A stretch of DNA of 11,605 bases from assembly GCA_964549475.1 (NCBI GenBank), contig CAZJXH010000109.1, forward strand, positions 1 to 11,605, read 5' to 3'. The DNA comes from JBBQKF01 sp964549475 (GTDB lineage: Bacteria > Bacillota > Clostridia > Saccharofermentanales > UBA5734). This document shows positions 5,966 to 11,605 of the stretch, one piece after another. Below the pieces are notes generated by a model. The model had not been told where the DNA came from and did not search any database. It worked only from the letters and a program-made list of their open reading frames with translations. Within the stretch, counting starts at the first letter, position 1; each line of letters opens with the position of its first letter. The position numbers and the translations under genes were made by a program.

Positions 5966-7093
5966 ATGGGCGTGATGATAAAAAAAAGGAAAAAGACGGG
6001 ATTGGGCAAAAGAGCTTTGCCTATATTCGGGTTGTTACTGTCCTTTTCCTTCCTGCTTTCTTGCCAAGGCTGCATGGCTTTTTCAACGACCTCTCGCTCC
6101 GGCAGCGCTTCCATTTCCTCGTCCATAGTCAAGAAAATTTATAAAAAGCCGAAACCGGTTGAATGGACCATTCCTTCAGGGAACCTCAACGCATCCCTGG
6201 TTTCTTTTGTTTATAACAGCCTGTATCGTGTGCAAAACATTGATAATGTAGACCATGCGATTGAAATCCTGTCCCGGTTCAAGTACCTGATATGCGCCGA
6301 GCCAGGCCATTTGGCAGACAAAGAAATCCTTGTCGCCGATGGGATTAAAAGTAAAGTGAAGATTTTCGGATATATCGATATGGGAGGAGACGTCCTGCCG
6401 CCCTTGGAATCATTGACCAGTGAACTGGATAATATCAAGAAAAATGGATGGTATGGCGTTTTTATCGACCAATTTGGCTATGACTATGGCGAAACCAGGG
6501 AACGACAGAATACGGTAGTGATCTATGCACACAGCATCGGGCTTAAGTGTTTCGTGAATGCCTGGCATATTGAGGATGCTTTCGGGATGGAAGCGGATGC
6601 TGTCCATAATCCAAATCAATCCGAGAGTGCGCTGGGGGAAGGGGACTGGTATCTGCTGGAAAGCTTTCTGACAAGAATTGACGGGTATGATGAATACCCG
6701 GATAATTTCTGGGAAAAGATTGCAAAAGCACAGGAATATCAGGAGAAATTAAAATTGAATATTGCCTGCCTGTCCTATAAAAGGGATGAGGCTTCCTGGG
6801 AAGAATCCGCAATGGATATTGAAAATTCCTATCTTTTAAGCGCTTTATCCGGCTTTAATGGATGGTGGTTCACCGACCGATGCGAAAATGACAGCTTCGA
6901 ATACGGGAAACCTTTTGCTGTGGGAAATGTGCTGAAAGAGAAGCTGTACCAGGTTATTCCCGGGTTTTATCTGGCGGAGACAGAGCGGTATCTGTTTTTG
7001 TATGACGCCTCGCAATTTCCGGATATGACGGTTGAAGTGTTTAATACAGCATCCAAAAAAAATTTACTGAACTATTTAACGAATAGCTATTAA
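5966..7093 (+). CDS. Lipoprotein with GH114-like TIM-barrel glycosidase domain (375 aa)
   Basis: The domain resembles the GH114 / endo-alpha-1,4-polygalactosaminidase TIM-barrel group (also called TM1410-like). Signs are the successive strand motifs YLICAEPGHLAD (107-118), KIFGYIDMGGDV (132-143), GWYGVFIDQFGYDYG (161-175), GLKCFVNAW (192-200), DWYLLESF (227-234) and NGWWFTDR (298-305). Asp168, Asp173 and Glu232 are candidate catalytic residues, by analogy only. The N-terminus has a basic region (KKRKKTGLGKR), a hydrophobic core and lipobox LLSC with Cys33, followed by a Ser/Thr-rich linker, so the protein should be anchored outside the cell. ATG 5966 is preferred because GGAGG (5951-5955) lies 10 bases before it; in-frame ATGs at 5939 and 5975 fit less well. 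Substrate is unknown, perhaps an amino-sugar exopolysaccharide. The 184 bases upstream show no convincing promoter or terminator. Confidence 0.75.
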   Translation: MGVMIKKRKKTGLGKRALPIFGLLLSFSFLLSCQGCMAFSTTSRSGSASISSSIVKKIYKKPKPVEWTIPSGNLNASLVSFVYNSLYRVQNIDNVDHAIEILSRFKYLICAEPGHLADKEILVADGIKSKVKIFGYIDMGGDVLPPLESLTSELDNIKKNGWYGVFIDQFGYDYGETRERQNTVVIYAHSIGLKCFVNAWHIEDAFGMEADAVHNPNQSESALGEGDWYLLESFLTRIDGYDEYPDNFWEKIAKAQEYQEKLKLNIACLSYKRDEASWEESAMDIENSYLLSALSGFNGWWFTDRCENDSFEYGKPFAVGNVLKEKLYQVIPGFYLAETERYLFLYDASQFPDMTVEVFNTASKKNLLNYLTNSY

Positions 7094-7110
7094 TTTAAGG
7101 ATTTCTCCGA

Positions 7111-7248
7111 ATGAATTGCTCGGAAGAGAAAGAGAAACAATATGCAAAGCCGGTTCGCTGGGGAATATCAGGAAATGCATGGATTGCCAGAGATTTTATC
7201 ATTGAGAGCGATGGACATTTTATTTACGAAGAAATTGTTATTTCTTGA
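7111..7248 (+). pseudogene. 45-codon ORF resembling the N-terminus of a Gfo/Idh/MocA oxidoreductase (possible remnant)
   Basis: The ORF starts 17 bases after the GH114-like gene, with AAGG at 7097-7100. After ten charged residues it reads KPVRWGISGNAWIARDFII, which resembles the first beta-strand and glycine-rich NAD(P)-binding turn of Gfo/Idh/MocA proteins (typically VRWGILGxxxIAxxF). It then loses the similarity and stops after 45 residues. Its last 11 bases overlap the 3' end of the convergent CmpB-like gene. The full family is 300 residues or more, so if the match is real this is a truncated leftover. It may equally be a chance ORF. Confidence 0.3.
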
Positions 7249-8164
7249 TATATCTCATATGAGGGTAAACCCAGTCAAGATAGCCATCATGAAAATTATA
7301 GTCCAGATATTTTTCGAACACATTGGTCGCAGGATGCCCTTTATGGCGCTCTATCTGCCGATATAGCGCCGCTGTTGTCACTCCCGAATCAAGAATGAAA
7401 AAGGTAAATAACATGACAGTCAGAATCAACCCCATCTTTTTTGGAATTTTTTCGATCATGATGGATAAAATGCGATAGAAAAGCTTGACCCAGGCTACTC
7501 CGAGAACGCCCCAGATCAATGCGAACATCAGGTTGGTGCGTCCGTCAAGATTGAATGGCGTATCACTATAATCCCAGGATCTTGATTTGAAAAAAACCTC
7601 CTGAAACACACTGGCTGCATATTCGACTGCAGCCCCGATGACCGCACCGCCGAGAAAAATCCAAAAGGTTTTGTATTTATAAAACCGGCATAAGCATATC
7701 GACATCATCACTCCTCCGAATCCATAAATGGGAATGAAAAAACCGTATACCATGCTTGTACGCATTTCGAAATGACCGATGGACAGAAAACACCAGAAAG
7801 TTTCTAAAACACTCCCGAAAAAATTAGCCAGCATAAAGATCCAAAAAAGCTTCAGAAACCCCAATCCGATGGCGAATGTCTTGGTATCGCCATCTTCCAG
7901 GTCGTGTCTGTAAAATTCAAACAGACTTTTGTTGTACCGGGCCGTAAGCTTTTTCACGACAATAAGCCCGCCCGCCAGCTTTCGTCTCAGCTTGAACAGA
8001 CGACTGTCATCCGCCCCGGGCTTTCTCCCGGAAGAAGCCTTTGGCGCAAGGCGGCTGGAACAGAATCGTTTAAAGACCCTGTTTTTCATGAGGGAGTCAA
8101 AGACCAGATCCGCAAACCAGATTAAAATAATTAAAATAAGGGAAACCCAAACATATGGAGTCAT
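7238..8164 (-). CDS. CmpB-like membrane protein (putative ABC transporter type IV family, 308 aa)
   Basis: The central part (about 103-230) matches the family annotated as putative ABC transporter permease CmpB (Pfam ABC_trans_CmpB, formerly DUF1113): FGSVLETFWCFL (116-127), MVYGFFIPIYGFGG (138-151), AAVEYAASVFQEVFF (178-192), SWDYSDTPFNLDGRTNL (196-212) and WGVLGVAWV (218-226). It has an N-terminal membrane helix (5-25), a basic loop, four or so central helices and a last helix near 245-265, then a soluble tail ending in YPHMRYIKK. The transport role in the family name is unproven, and no ATPase is encoded nearby. ATG at 8164 is chosen because AAAGG (8176-8172 on the minus strand) lies 7 bases upstream. 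An in-frame TTG at 8221 has no good site. The gene appears intact and is divergent from the Ser-rich lipoprotein gene. Confidence 0.85.
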   Translation of the reverse strand: MTPYVWVSLILIILIWFADLVFDSLMKNRVFKRFCSSRLAPKASSGRKPGADDSRLFKLRRKLAGGLIVVKKLTARYNKSLFEFYRHDLEDGDTKTFAIGLGFLKLFWIFMLANFFGSVLETFWCFLSIGHFEMRTSMVYGFFIPIYGFGGVMMSICLCRFYKYKTFWIFLGGAVIGAAVEYAASVFQEVFFKSRSWDYSDTPFNLDGRTNLMFALIWGVLGVAWVKLFYRILSIMIEKIPKKMGLILTVMLFTFFILDSGVTTAALYRQIERHKGHPATNVFEKYLDYNFHDGYLDWVYPHMRYIKK

Positions 8165-8247
8165 TGCTTTACCTTTCGCATTGTAAAATAGCACATTATT
8201 ATTTAAAAGGCTGACAGGCAATCTCTTTTTTGTAATGATTTTACCTT

Positions 8248-8276
8248 ATTATAGGATGAATTTCAATCAAAATGCA
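8248..8276 (-). promoter_or_regulatory. Probable promoter of the CmpB-like gene
   Basis: On the minus strand an exact TATAAT (8253 to 8248) is preceded 17 bases upstream by TGCATT (8276 to 8271), a weak -35. It lies 84 bases before the start codon and points away from the plus-strand promoter at 8312-8340. Confidence 0.42.
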
Positions 8277-8283
8277 GTTATTG

Positions 8284-8332
8284 ATCGGAATAATCGGATA
8301 TTTGCCTCCTATATCCTAAAAAGATCGGATAT
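8284..8332. promoter_or_regulatory. ATCGGA repeat cluster between divergent promoters
   Basis: ATCGGA occurs at 8284, 8293 and 8324; the last two extend to identical ATCGGATAT. ATATCC at 8311-8316 is the complement of GGATAT at both 8296-8301 and 8327-8332, giving two alternative 6-bp stems with 9- and 10-base spacers. The third copy abuts the -10 box of the lipoprotein gene. The arrangement suggests a regulator binding site that could control both divergent genes. Confidence 0.4.
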
Positions 8333-8340
8333 GCTATAAT
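8312..8340 (+). promoter_or_regulatory. Extended -10 promoter of the Ser-rich lipoprotein gene
   Basis: TGCTATAAT at 8332-8340 is an exact extended -10 box. The -35 position (TATCCT, 8312-8317) is poor, as is common with extended -10 promoters. The expected transcript starts about 40 bases before the start codon. Confidence 0.6.
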
Positions 8341-8389
8341 TGTCATGTGTAAAACAGTCTTCCAATAAAGTTAAAGGAGAAGCAAATGT

Positions 8390-8887
8390 ATGAAAATTAA
8401 AAACATTATTCCTGCCCTCTTCGTACTGCTGTTATCAGCCCTTCTGCTCCCTGGATGTATTCCAACACCATCGCCGTCGTCCTCGGCAAGCTCAGGCGTA
8501 CAGGCGTCTTCCACGATTTCTACACAGTCTTCAACCTCCTCTGCACAAAAAAGCACGGATGCATCGGTCTCCTCTTCCGTGCCTGGATCAGCATCGGCAT
8601 CCGCATCCGCAGCGTCTTCTGTGTCGTCCGCGTCCGGCGCAGGGGATCAGACAATCATCGGAACGTTCGTAAAAATCGAATGGGGCGATTATCTGCATAT
8701 TTATATTAAAGGAAATGACGGAGTCGAGCATAGCTTTTTTATTCTGCATAATGTCGGGATGGACACAGAAACCCTCGTTGCAGGCCAAAAAATTAAAATT
8801 ACCTGGCATAATGCGGATACTTATCTTCCTGAGGTCAGCCAGACCTTCAATTTCGACGAGGCTACCAAGGTCGAACTGGTAGGATAG
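8390..8887 (+). CDS. Ser-rich lipoprotein with a small C-terminal beta domain (165 aa)
   Basis: No family is recognised. The N-terminus is a lipoprotein signal (MKIKNIIP, hydrophobic core, lipobox LLPGC with Cys23). Residues 26-84 are a low-complexity linker of Ser, Ala, Thr and Pro, including a SASASASAASS run, likely to act as an extended tether across the cell wall. Residues 88-164 form a compact domain with alternating strands: IIGTFVKIEWGDYLHIYIKG, VEHSFFILHNVG, LVAGQKIKITWHN and KVELVG. This pattern looks like an OB-fold or small beta-barrel, which is an inference from strand pattern only. AAAGGAG at 8373-8379 precedes the ATG by 10 bases. It is 56 bases upstream of the SDR gene with no terminator between, so co-transcription is possible. 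Confidence 0.85.
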   Translation: MKIKNIIPALFVLLLSALLLPGCIPTPSPSSSASSGVQASSTISTQSSTSSAQKSTDASVSSSVPGSASASASAASSVSSASGAGDQTIIGTFVKIEWGDYLHIYIKGNDGVEHSFFILHNVGMDTETLVAGQKIKITWHNADTYLPEVSQTFNFDEATKVELVG

Positions 8888-8943
8888 ATTTCATGATGAA
8901 TTAAAAAACGTTCTCATTCGGTCTGATGAAAGGGGGAAGGAGA

Positions 8944-9993
8944 ATGGCAAGATTATTTATTGTGACTGGAGCGTTCGGGCACCTGGGCAACACCTTGGTA
9001 AAGAGACTGCTGGCTCAGGGAGAAAGAGTGCGTTGCCTTGCATTGCCAAGCGAAAAAACAATATCGTTGAGCGGAACCGGCATTGAATTGATTTATGGAG
9101 ATGTCCGTGACAAAAATTCCTTGATTCCTCTGTTTGATACCGACCCGTCCTGGGAGGTCATCGTCGTTCATGCTGCAGGGATCGTAACAATCGCATCAAA
9201 ATATGTTCAAAATGTATTTGATGTCAATGTGACGGGAACGAAAAACATCGTTGAATTATGTATGGAGAACAATGTATCGAGACTGGTCTACATAAGCTCG
9301 GTGCATGCGCTGCCTGAACTGCCGGGGAGCAAGGTTATTACAGAGGTCAACCATTTCAATCCGAATGCGGTCGAAGGGCTATATGCAAAGACGAAAGCCG
9401 AAGCGACACAAATTGTCCTGGATGCCTTACCTAAAGGCCTGCGCGCAGTGATTGTCCATCCGTCCGGAATCATCGGCCCGAACGATTATGGGAATGGGCA
9501 TATGACCCAGATGGTGATTGATTATCTGAACGGCAGTCTGACGGCATTGATCAATGGAGGCTTTGACTTTGTAGATGTGCGCGATGTCGCCCAGGGGATT
9601 ATCTCCGCCGCTGAACGGGGCCGAAACGGGGAATGCTATATTCTGTCCAATCAAGTATATTCTGTAGTGGAATTGATGGATATGCTGCATGAGATCAGCG
9701 GAAGGAAAAGAATTACAACGATTCTGCCAAAATGGTTTCTGCATATCGCCGCACCTCTCACGGAGCTTTATTACAAGATCCTGCACCGTACCCCGTTGTT
9801 TACAAGTTACAGTTTGTACACCCTCTATGGCAACACCAATTTCAGCCATATGAAAGCGGACAAGGAATTAAATTATACGACACGGGACATGAGGACAACG
9901 CTTAAGGACACCATGAATTTTTTAAAAGAAAACAGACGAATCAAGAATCAATCCGCAACCAAAAAAACATTTATTTCCAAATCAGTAGAATGA
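8944..9993 (+). CDS. Extended SDR NAD(P)-dependent reductase/epimerase (349 aa)
   Basis: The protein has the extended short-chain dehydrogenase layout: nucleotide-binding TGAFGHLG (8-15), GDVRD (52-56), HAAG (76-79), VNVTGTKNIVELC (95-106), catalytic Ser near YISSVHA (116-122), YAKTK with Tyr147 and Lys151, VHPSGIIGPND (171-181) and FVDVRDVAQGI (209-219). The HPSGIIGP and FVDVRDVA motifs are those of the dihydroflavonol-4-reductase-like (aromatic/aldehyde reductase, 3-beta-HSD-like) group, so it probably reduces or oxidises a carbonyl or sugar substrate; the substrate is unknown. A positively charged tail (331-346) ends the protein. ATG 8944 follows AGGGGGAAGGAG; the in-frame ATG at 8926 has no ribosome site. 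It is 36 bases upstream of the YwaF-like gene and probably shares its transcript. Confidence 0.9.
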   Translation: MARLFIVTGAFGHLGNTLVKRLLAQGERVRCLALPSEKTISLSGTGIELIYGDVRDKNSLIPLFDTDPSWEVIVVHAAGIVTIASKYVQNVFDVNVTGTKNIVELCMENNVSRLVYISSVHALPELPGSKVITEVNHFNPNAVEGLYAKTKAEATQIVLDALPKGLRAVIVHPSGIIGPNDYGNGHMTQMVIDYLNGSLTALINGGFDFVDVRDVAQGIISAAERGRNGECYILSNQVYSVVELMDMLHEISGRKRITTILPKWFLHIAAPLTELYYKILHRTPLFTSYSLYTLYGNTNFSHMKADKELNYTTRDMRTTLKDTMNFLKENRRIKNQSATKKTFISKSVE

Positions 9994-10029
9994 TTATCGC
10001 AAGAGACTCTTGGAAACGGGGGTGTCATC

Positions 10030-10803
10030 ATGTGGGAATATTTTTGGAAATATGAGACGGATTTGCCGGCGGGTATTGGGGTCGCCCAATTCAGCAAAGC
10101 CCATCTGACTTGGACCATTGCCGCGCTGATGATCATTATCCTTGCAGCGTCACTCTATCGCAGACAGACAATCGTTCTCCGGCGCCGGATGGAACTGGTT
10201 ATTGCCGCCCTGCTTGCTTCCGGATATGTTTTTCGCTGGATATGGGTTATTCTTATCGGACATTACGATGCGTCGGAAATGCTGCCGCTTCATCTTTGCT
10301 CCTTGTCTGCCATCATGGAATTTATCGCGGTTATTAGCCGGAAACCGTTTTTTAAAGAGTTTGGCTACGCCTGTGGCATACCGGGTGCGATCGTGACCTT
10401 TATCATGCCGGGGATGGGACCCTATCCGCTTTGGCATTTCTATTACATCGTTTTTATCCTGGACCATCTGATTCTGATTCTGCTGCCGGTGATCTGGATC
10501 CGGGGGGACGGATTCCGGCCGGAAATCCGGCGTCTGGCCCGCTGCCTTATTCTTCTGCTGGGGATGGCAGGTGTCGATGTGATAGTCAATACCTGGATCA
10601 ACAGCAATTTCATGTTTTTGCATTACGCGCCGGAAGGCAATTTTTTAAAACCGGCTGCGGACTTTTTCAGCAATCCCGGGTATCAATTCGTTATGGGCGG
10701 TCTTCTTTTGATTGTCTGGGTTTTTCTGTACACTCCCTGGATCATTGCAAAAAAGAACCATTCCTTCGGGAAAAAGTATCCCGAAAGGACAGAAGATGGA
10801 TAA
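10030..10803 (+). CDS. YwaF/TMEM164-type integral membrane protein (TIGR02206 family, 257 aa)
   Basis: Six or seven membrane helices are visible (about 26-43, 53-77, 86-103, 112-127, 134-157, 168-187, 217-239). Family marks are MLPLHLCS (84-91), GIPGAIVTFIMP (116-127), PLWHFYYIVFILDH (133-146), RGDGFRP (158-164) and NSNFMFL with a following Pro (191-201), as in bacterial YwaF/TIGR02206 proteins and eukaryotic TMEM164. Human TMEM164 has been reported to act as a phospholipid acyltransferase using a conserved cysteine; Cys90 in HLC and His88/His136 are the natural candidates here, but bacterial members have no assigned function. GGGGGTG at 10018-10024 lies 5 bases before the ATG. It follows the SDR gene closely, and a second acyl-CoA synthetase lies beyond the repeat array. 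Confidence 0.85.
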   Translation: MWEYFWKYETDLPAGIGVAQFSKAHLTWTIAALMIIILAASLYRRQTIVLRRRMELVIAALLASGYVFRWIWVILIGHYDASEMLPLHLCSLSAIMEFIAVISRKPFFKEFGYACGIPGAIVTFIMPGMGPYPLWHFYYIVFILDHLILILLPVIWIRGDGFRPEIRRLARCLILLLGMAGVDVIVNTWINSNFMFLHYAPEGNFLKPAADFFSNPGYQFVMGGLLLIVWVFLYTPWIIAKKNHSFGKKYPERTEDG

Positions 10804-10844
10804 CAATCGATTTATTTTAACCTGTTTGACCGTTCGTTATGGGT

Positions 10845-11080
10845 TTTAGCCATCCGGCATGAGCTTTGAGCATCCGGCATGAGCTTTGAGCATCCGGCAT
10901 GAGCTTTGAGCATCCGGCATGAGCTNNNNNNNNNNNNNNNNNNNNNNNNNNNNNNNNNNNNNNNNNNNNNNNNNNNNNNNNNNNNNNNNNNNNNNNNNNN
11001 NNNNNNNNNNNNNNNNNNNNNNNNNTTGACCATCCGGTATGAGCTTTAGCCATCCGGCATGAGCTTTGACCATCCGGAAT
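10845..11080. repeat. 20-bp tandem repeat array (VNTR), interrupted by the assembly gap
   Basis: The unit is CATCCGGCATGAGCTTTGAG. Before the gap there are three full copies from 10851 and a 15-base partial; after it two full copies (11031-11070) and a degenerate partial. Each unit is a constant 17-base core (CATCCGGCATGAGCTTT, one C-to-T change at 11038) plus a variable 3-base spacer: AGC, GAG, GAG, GAG to the left and GAC, AGC, GAC to the right. Copies are directly adjacent, so this is not a CRISPR array. The true length is unknown because of the 100 Ns. It lies between the YwaF-like gene and the second acyl-CoA synthetase gene. Confidence 0.95.
10926..11025. other. Assembly gap of 100 Ns
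   Basis: Exactly 100 Ns, the usual placeholder for a gap of unknown size. Both sides end inside the same tandem repeat, so the array itself probably caused the break and may be much longer than shown. Confidence 0.98.
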
Positions 11081-11095
11081 ATTCCATTGTTTCAA

Positions 11096-11151
11096 AGAAA
11101 TTATTCAAGGTTGTTTACAGAAATTATTCAAGGTTGTTCATAGAGATTATT
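11096..11151. repeat. 23-bp tandem repeat, about 2.4 copies
   Basis: Copies at 11096-11118 and 11119-11141 share their first 20 bases (AGAAATTATTCAAGGTTGTT) and differ only in the last three. A third, degenerate start (AGAGATTATT) follows at 11142. The sequence is unrelated to the 20-bp array and sits just upstream of the next promoter. Confidence 0.85.
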
Positions 11152-11163
11152 TTTAATAATAGG

Positions 11164-11192
11164 TTTCCCCGGCAGAACATCGGTGCTATAAT
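11164..11192 (+). promoter_or_regulatory. Extended -10 promoter of the second acyl-CoA synthetase gene
   Basis: TGCTATAAT at 11184-11192 is an exact extended -10 box, the same nine bases as at 8332-8340. The -35 position (TTTCCC, 11164-11169) is weak. The leader to the start codon would be about 60 bases. Confidence 0.55.
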
Positions 11193-11249
11193 CCTATCAT
11201 ATGATCCAAATAGAAGAAACCTTTCGCACCGGCGCAAAACAGGAGAAGA

Positions 11250-11261
11250 ATGCTATCATGA
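11250..11261 (+). other. Possible three-codon leader ORF overlapping the next start codon
   Basis: ATG CTA TCA TGA (Met-Leu-Ser-stop) starts 4 bases after AGGAG (11241-11245), and its TGA overlaps the ATG at 11258 as ATGA. The main gene's own spacing to AGGAG is long (12 bases), so ribosomes might begin on the leader and restart. This may be chance. Confidence 0.25.
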
Positions 11262-11605
11262 AAAACAAGAATTATCCATTGTATGAAACAACCGTTTTCG
11301 AAAATTTCAGGGTGATGACGGAGAATGTGGCAAAAAAATACCCCGACAGGATCGCCATTTCTTTTAAGAAAAGCCCGCAGGACAAGAATACGGTCCATAT
11401 CACTTATGCAAAAGCAAGAGATACCATCCGCAGCATGGGAACAGGCCTGATTTCCATCGGATGCAGGGACCGGCATGTTGCTTTGGTCGGTGAAAGTTCC
11501 TGCGAATGGATTTGTTCTTACTTTGCCCTGATGTCCATCGGCGCAGTGGTGGTCCCTGTCGACAAGGATCTTCCGGAAGAGGAGATTGCCAGCATATTCA
11601 ATACA
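11258..11605 (+). CDS. Second AMP-forming acyl-CoA synthetase-like enzyme, N-terminal 116 aa (cut by window edge)
   Basis: The visible part is the N-terminal ANL region: PLYETTVFENFRVMTENVAKKYPDRIAI (7-34), HITYAKARDTIRSMGTGLISIGCRD (47-71), HVALVGESSCEWICSYFALMSIGAVVVPVDKDLP (72-105). It aligns closely in order and spacing with the start of the minus-strand ligase at 1223-2869 (VFYEVTKFNSIRDML, HVTYDEFI, HIACIGKNSYKWIVSYLTVLKSAGVFVPMDNELP), so the two are paralogues. The P-loop and catalytic lysine lie beyond the edge, so activity cannot be judged. The start is ATG 11258; AGGAG lies 12 bases upstream. It follows the tandem-repeat region and its own extended -10 promoter. Confidence 0.88.
   Translation, partial: MKNKNYPLYETTVFENFRVMTENVAKKYPDRIAISFKKSPQDKNTVHITYAKARDTIRSMGTGLISIGCRDRHVALVGESSCEWICSYFALMSIGAVVVPVDKDLPEEEIASIFNT

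Noticed and set aside
7142..7366. 74-codon plus-strand ORF
   Set aside because: It overlaps the convergent CmpB-like gene for most of its length, in a different frame from the more suggestive ORF at 7111-7248.
9427..9849. 140-codon minus-strand ORF
   Set aside because: It is antisense to the well-supported SDR gene and has no recognisable motif.
10845..11080. CRISPR array
   Set aside because: Copies are directly adjacent with only 3 bases between 17-base cores. There are no spacers and no cas genes.
10812..11095. Minus-strand ORFs open in all three frames across the tandem array and gap
   Set aside because: They exist only because a 20-bp unit without stop codons repeats and because Ns are read as unknown residues. 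There is no ribosome site or family similarity.

Overview
The window looks like a piece of a draft low-to-mid GC Firmicutes (Clostridia) chromosome, plausibly Oscillospirales/Ruminococcaceae-like; that placement is an inference. It rests on strong purine-rich Shine-Dalgarno sites, many small membrane proteins and lipoproteins, and clostridial families (MltG, pentapeptide repeat protein, CmpB-like membrane protein, XRE regulator with membrane segments). A block of exactly 100 Ns (10926-11025) shows it is a scaffold with a gap.

Layout: 2-355 is the C-terminal part of an MltG cell-wall lytic transglycosylase, broken by an in-frame TGA. 435-1085 is a pentapeptide-repeat protein. It converges on a complete long-chain acyl-CoA synthetase-like gene (1223-2869, minus), with a bidirectional terminator between them (1136-1171). 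A 332-base divergent spacer with alternating inverted repeats separates this from a membrane-anchored XRE regulator (3202-3942) that carries a 12-bp in-frame tandem repeat. Next come a long imperfect stem-loop (3968-4038), a four-helix membrane protein of unknown function (4140-4883), an acetolactate decarboxylase made as a lipoprotein (4987-5781), and a GH114-like TIM-barrel lipoprotein (5966-7093). A 45-codon ORF that may be the remnant of a Gfo/Idh/MocA gene follows (7111-7248). A CmpB-family membrane protein lies on the minus strand (7238-8164). It diverges from a Ser-rich lipoprotein (8390-8887), an extended SDR reductase (8944-9993) and a YwaF/TMEM164-type membrane protein (10030-10803). 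The right end holds a 20-bp tandem array interrupted by the assembly gap (10845-11080), a 23-bp tandem repeat (11096-11151), and the start of a second acyl-CoA synthetase-like gene (11258 to the edge).

How the genes may work together: two related acyl-activating enzymes bracket a region rich in envelope proteins. The SDR and YwaF/TMEM164 genes are tightly spaced and probably co-transcribed. Because human TMEM164 has been reported as a phospholipid acyltransferase, a lipid-modifying role for the right half is a reasonable hypothesis, but the sequence does not prove it. No defence system, CRISPR array, transposase, tRNA or rRNA was seen. The most unusual items are the lipid-anchored acetolactate decarboxylase with a complete active site, the unresolved 20-bp array, and the repeated three-arm inverted-repeat layouts in two divergent promoter regions.
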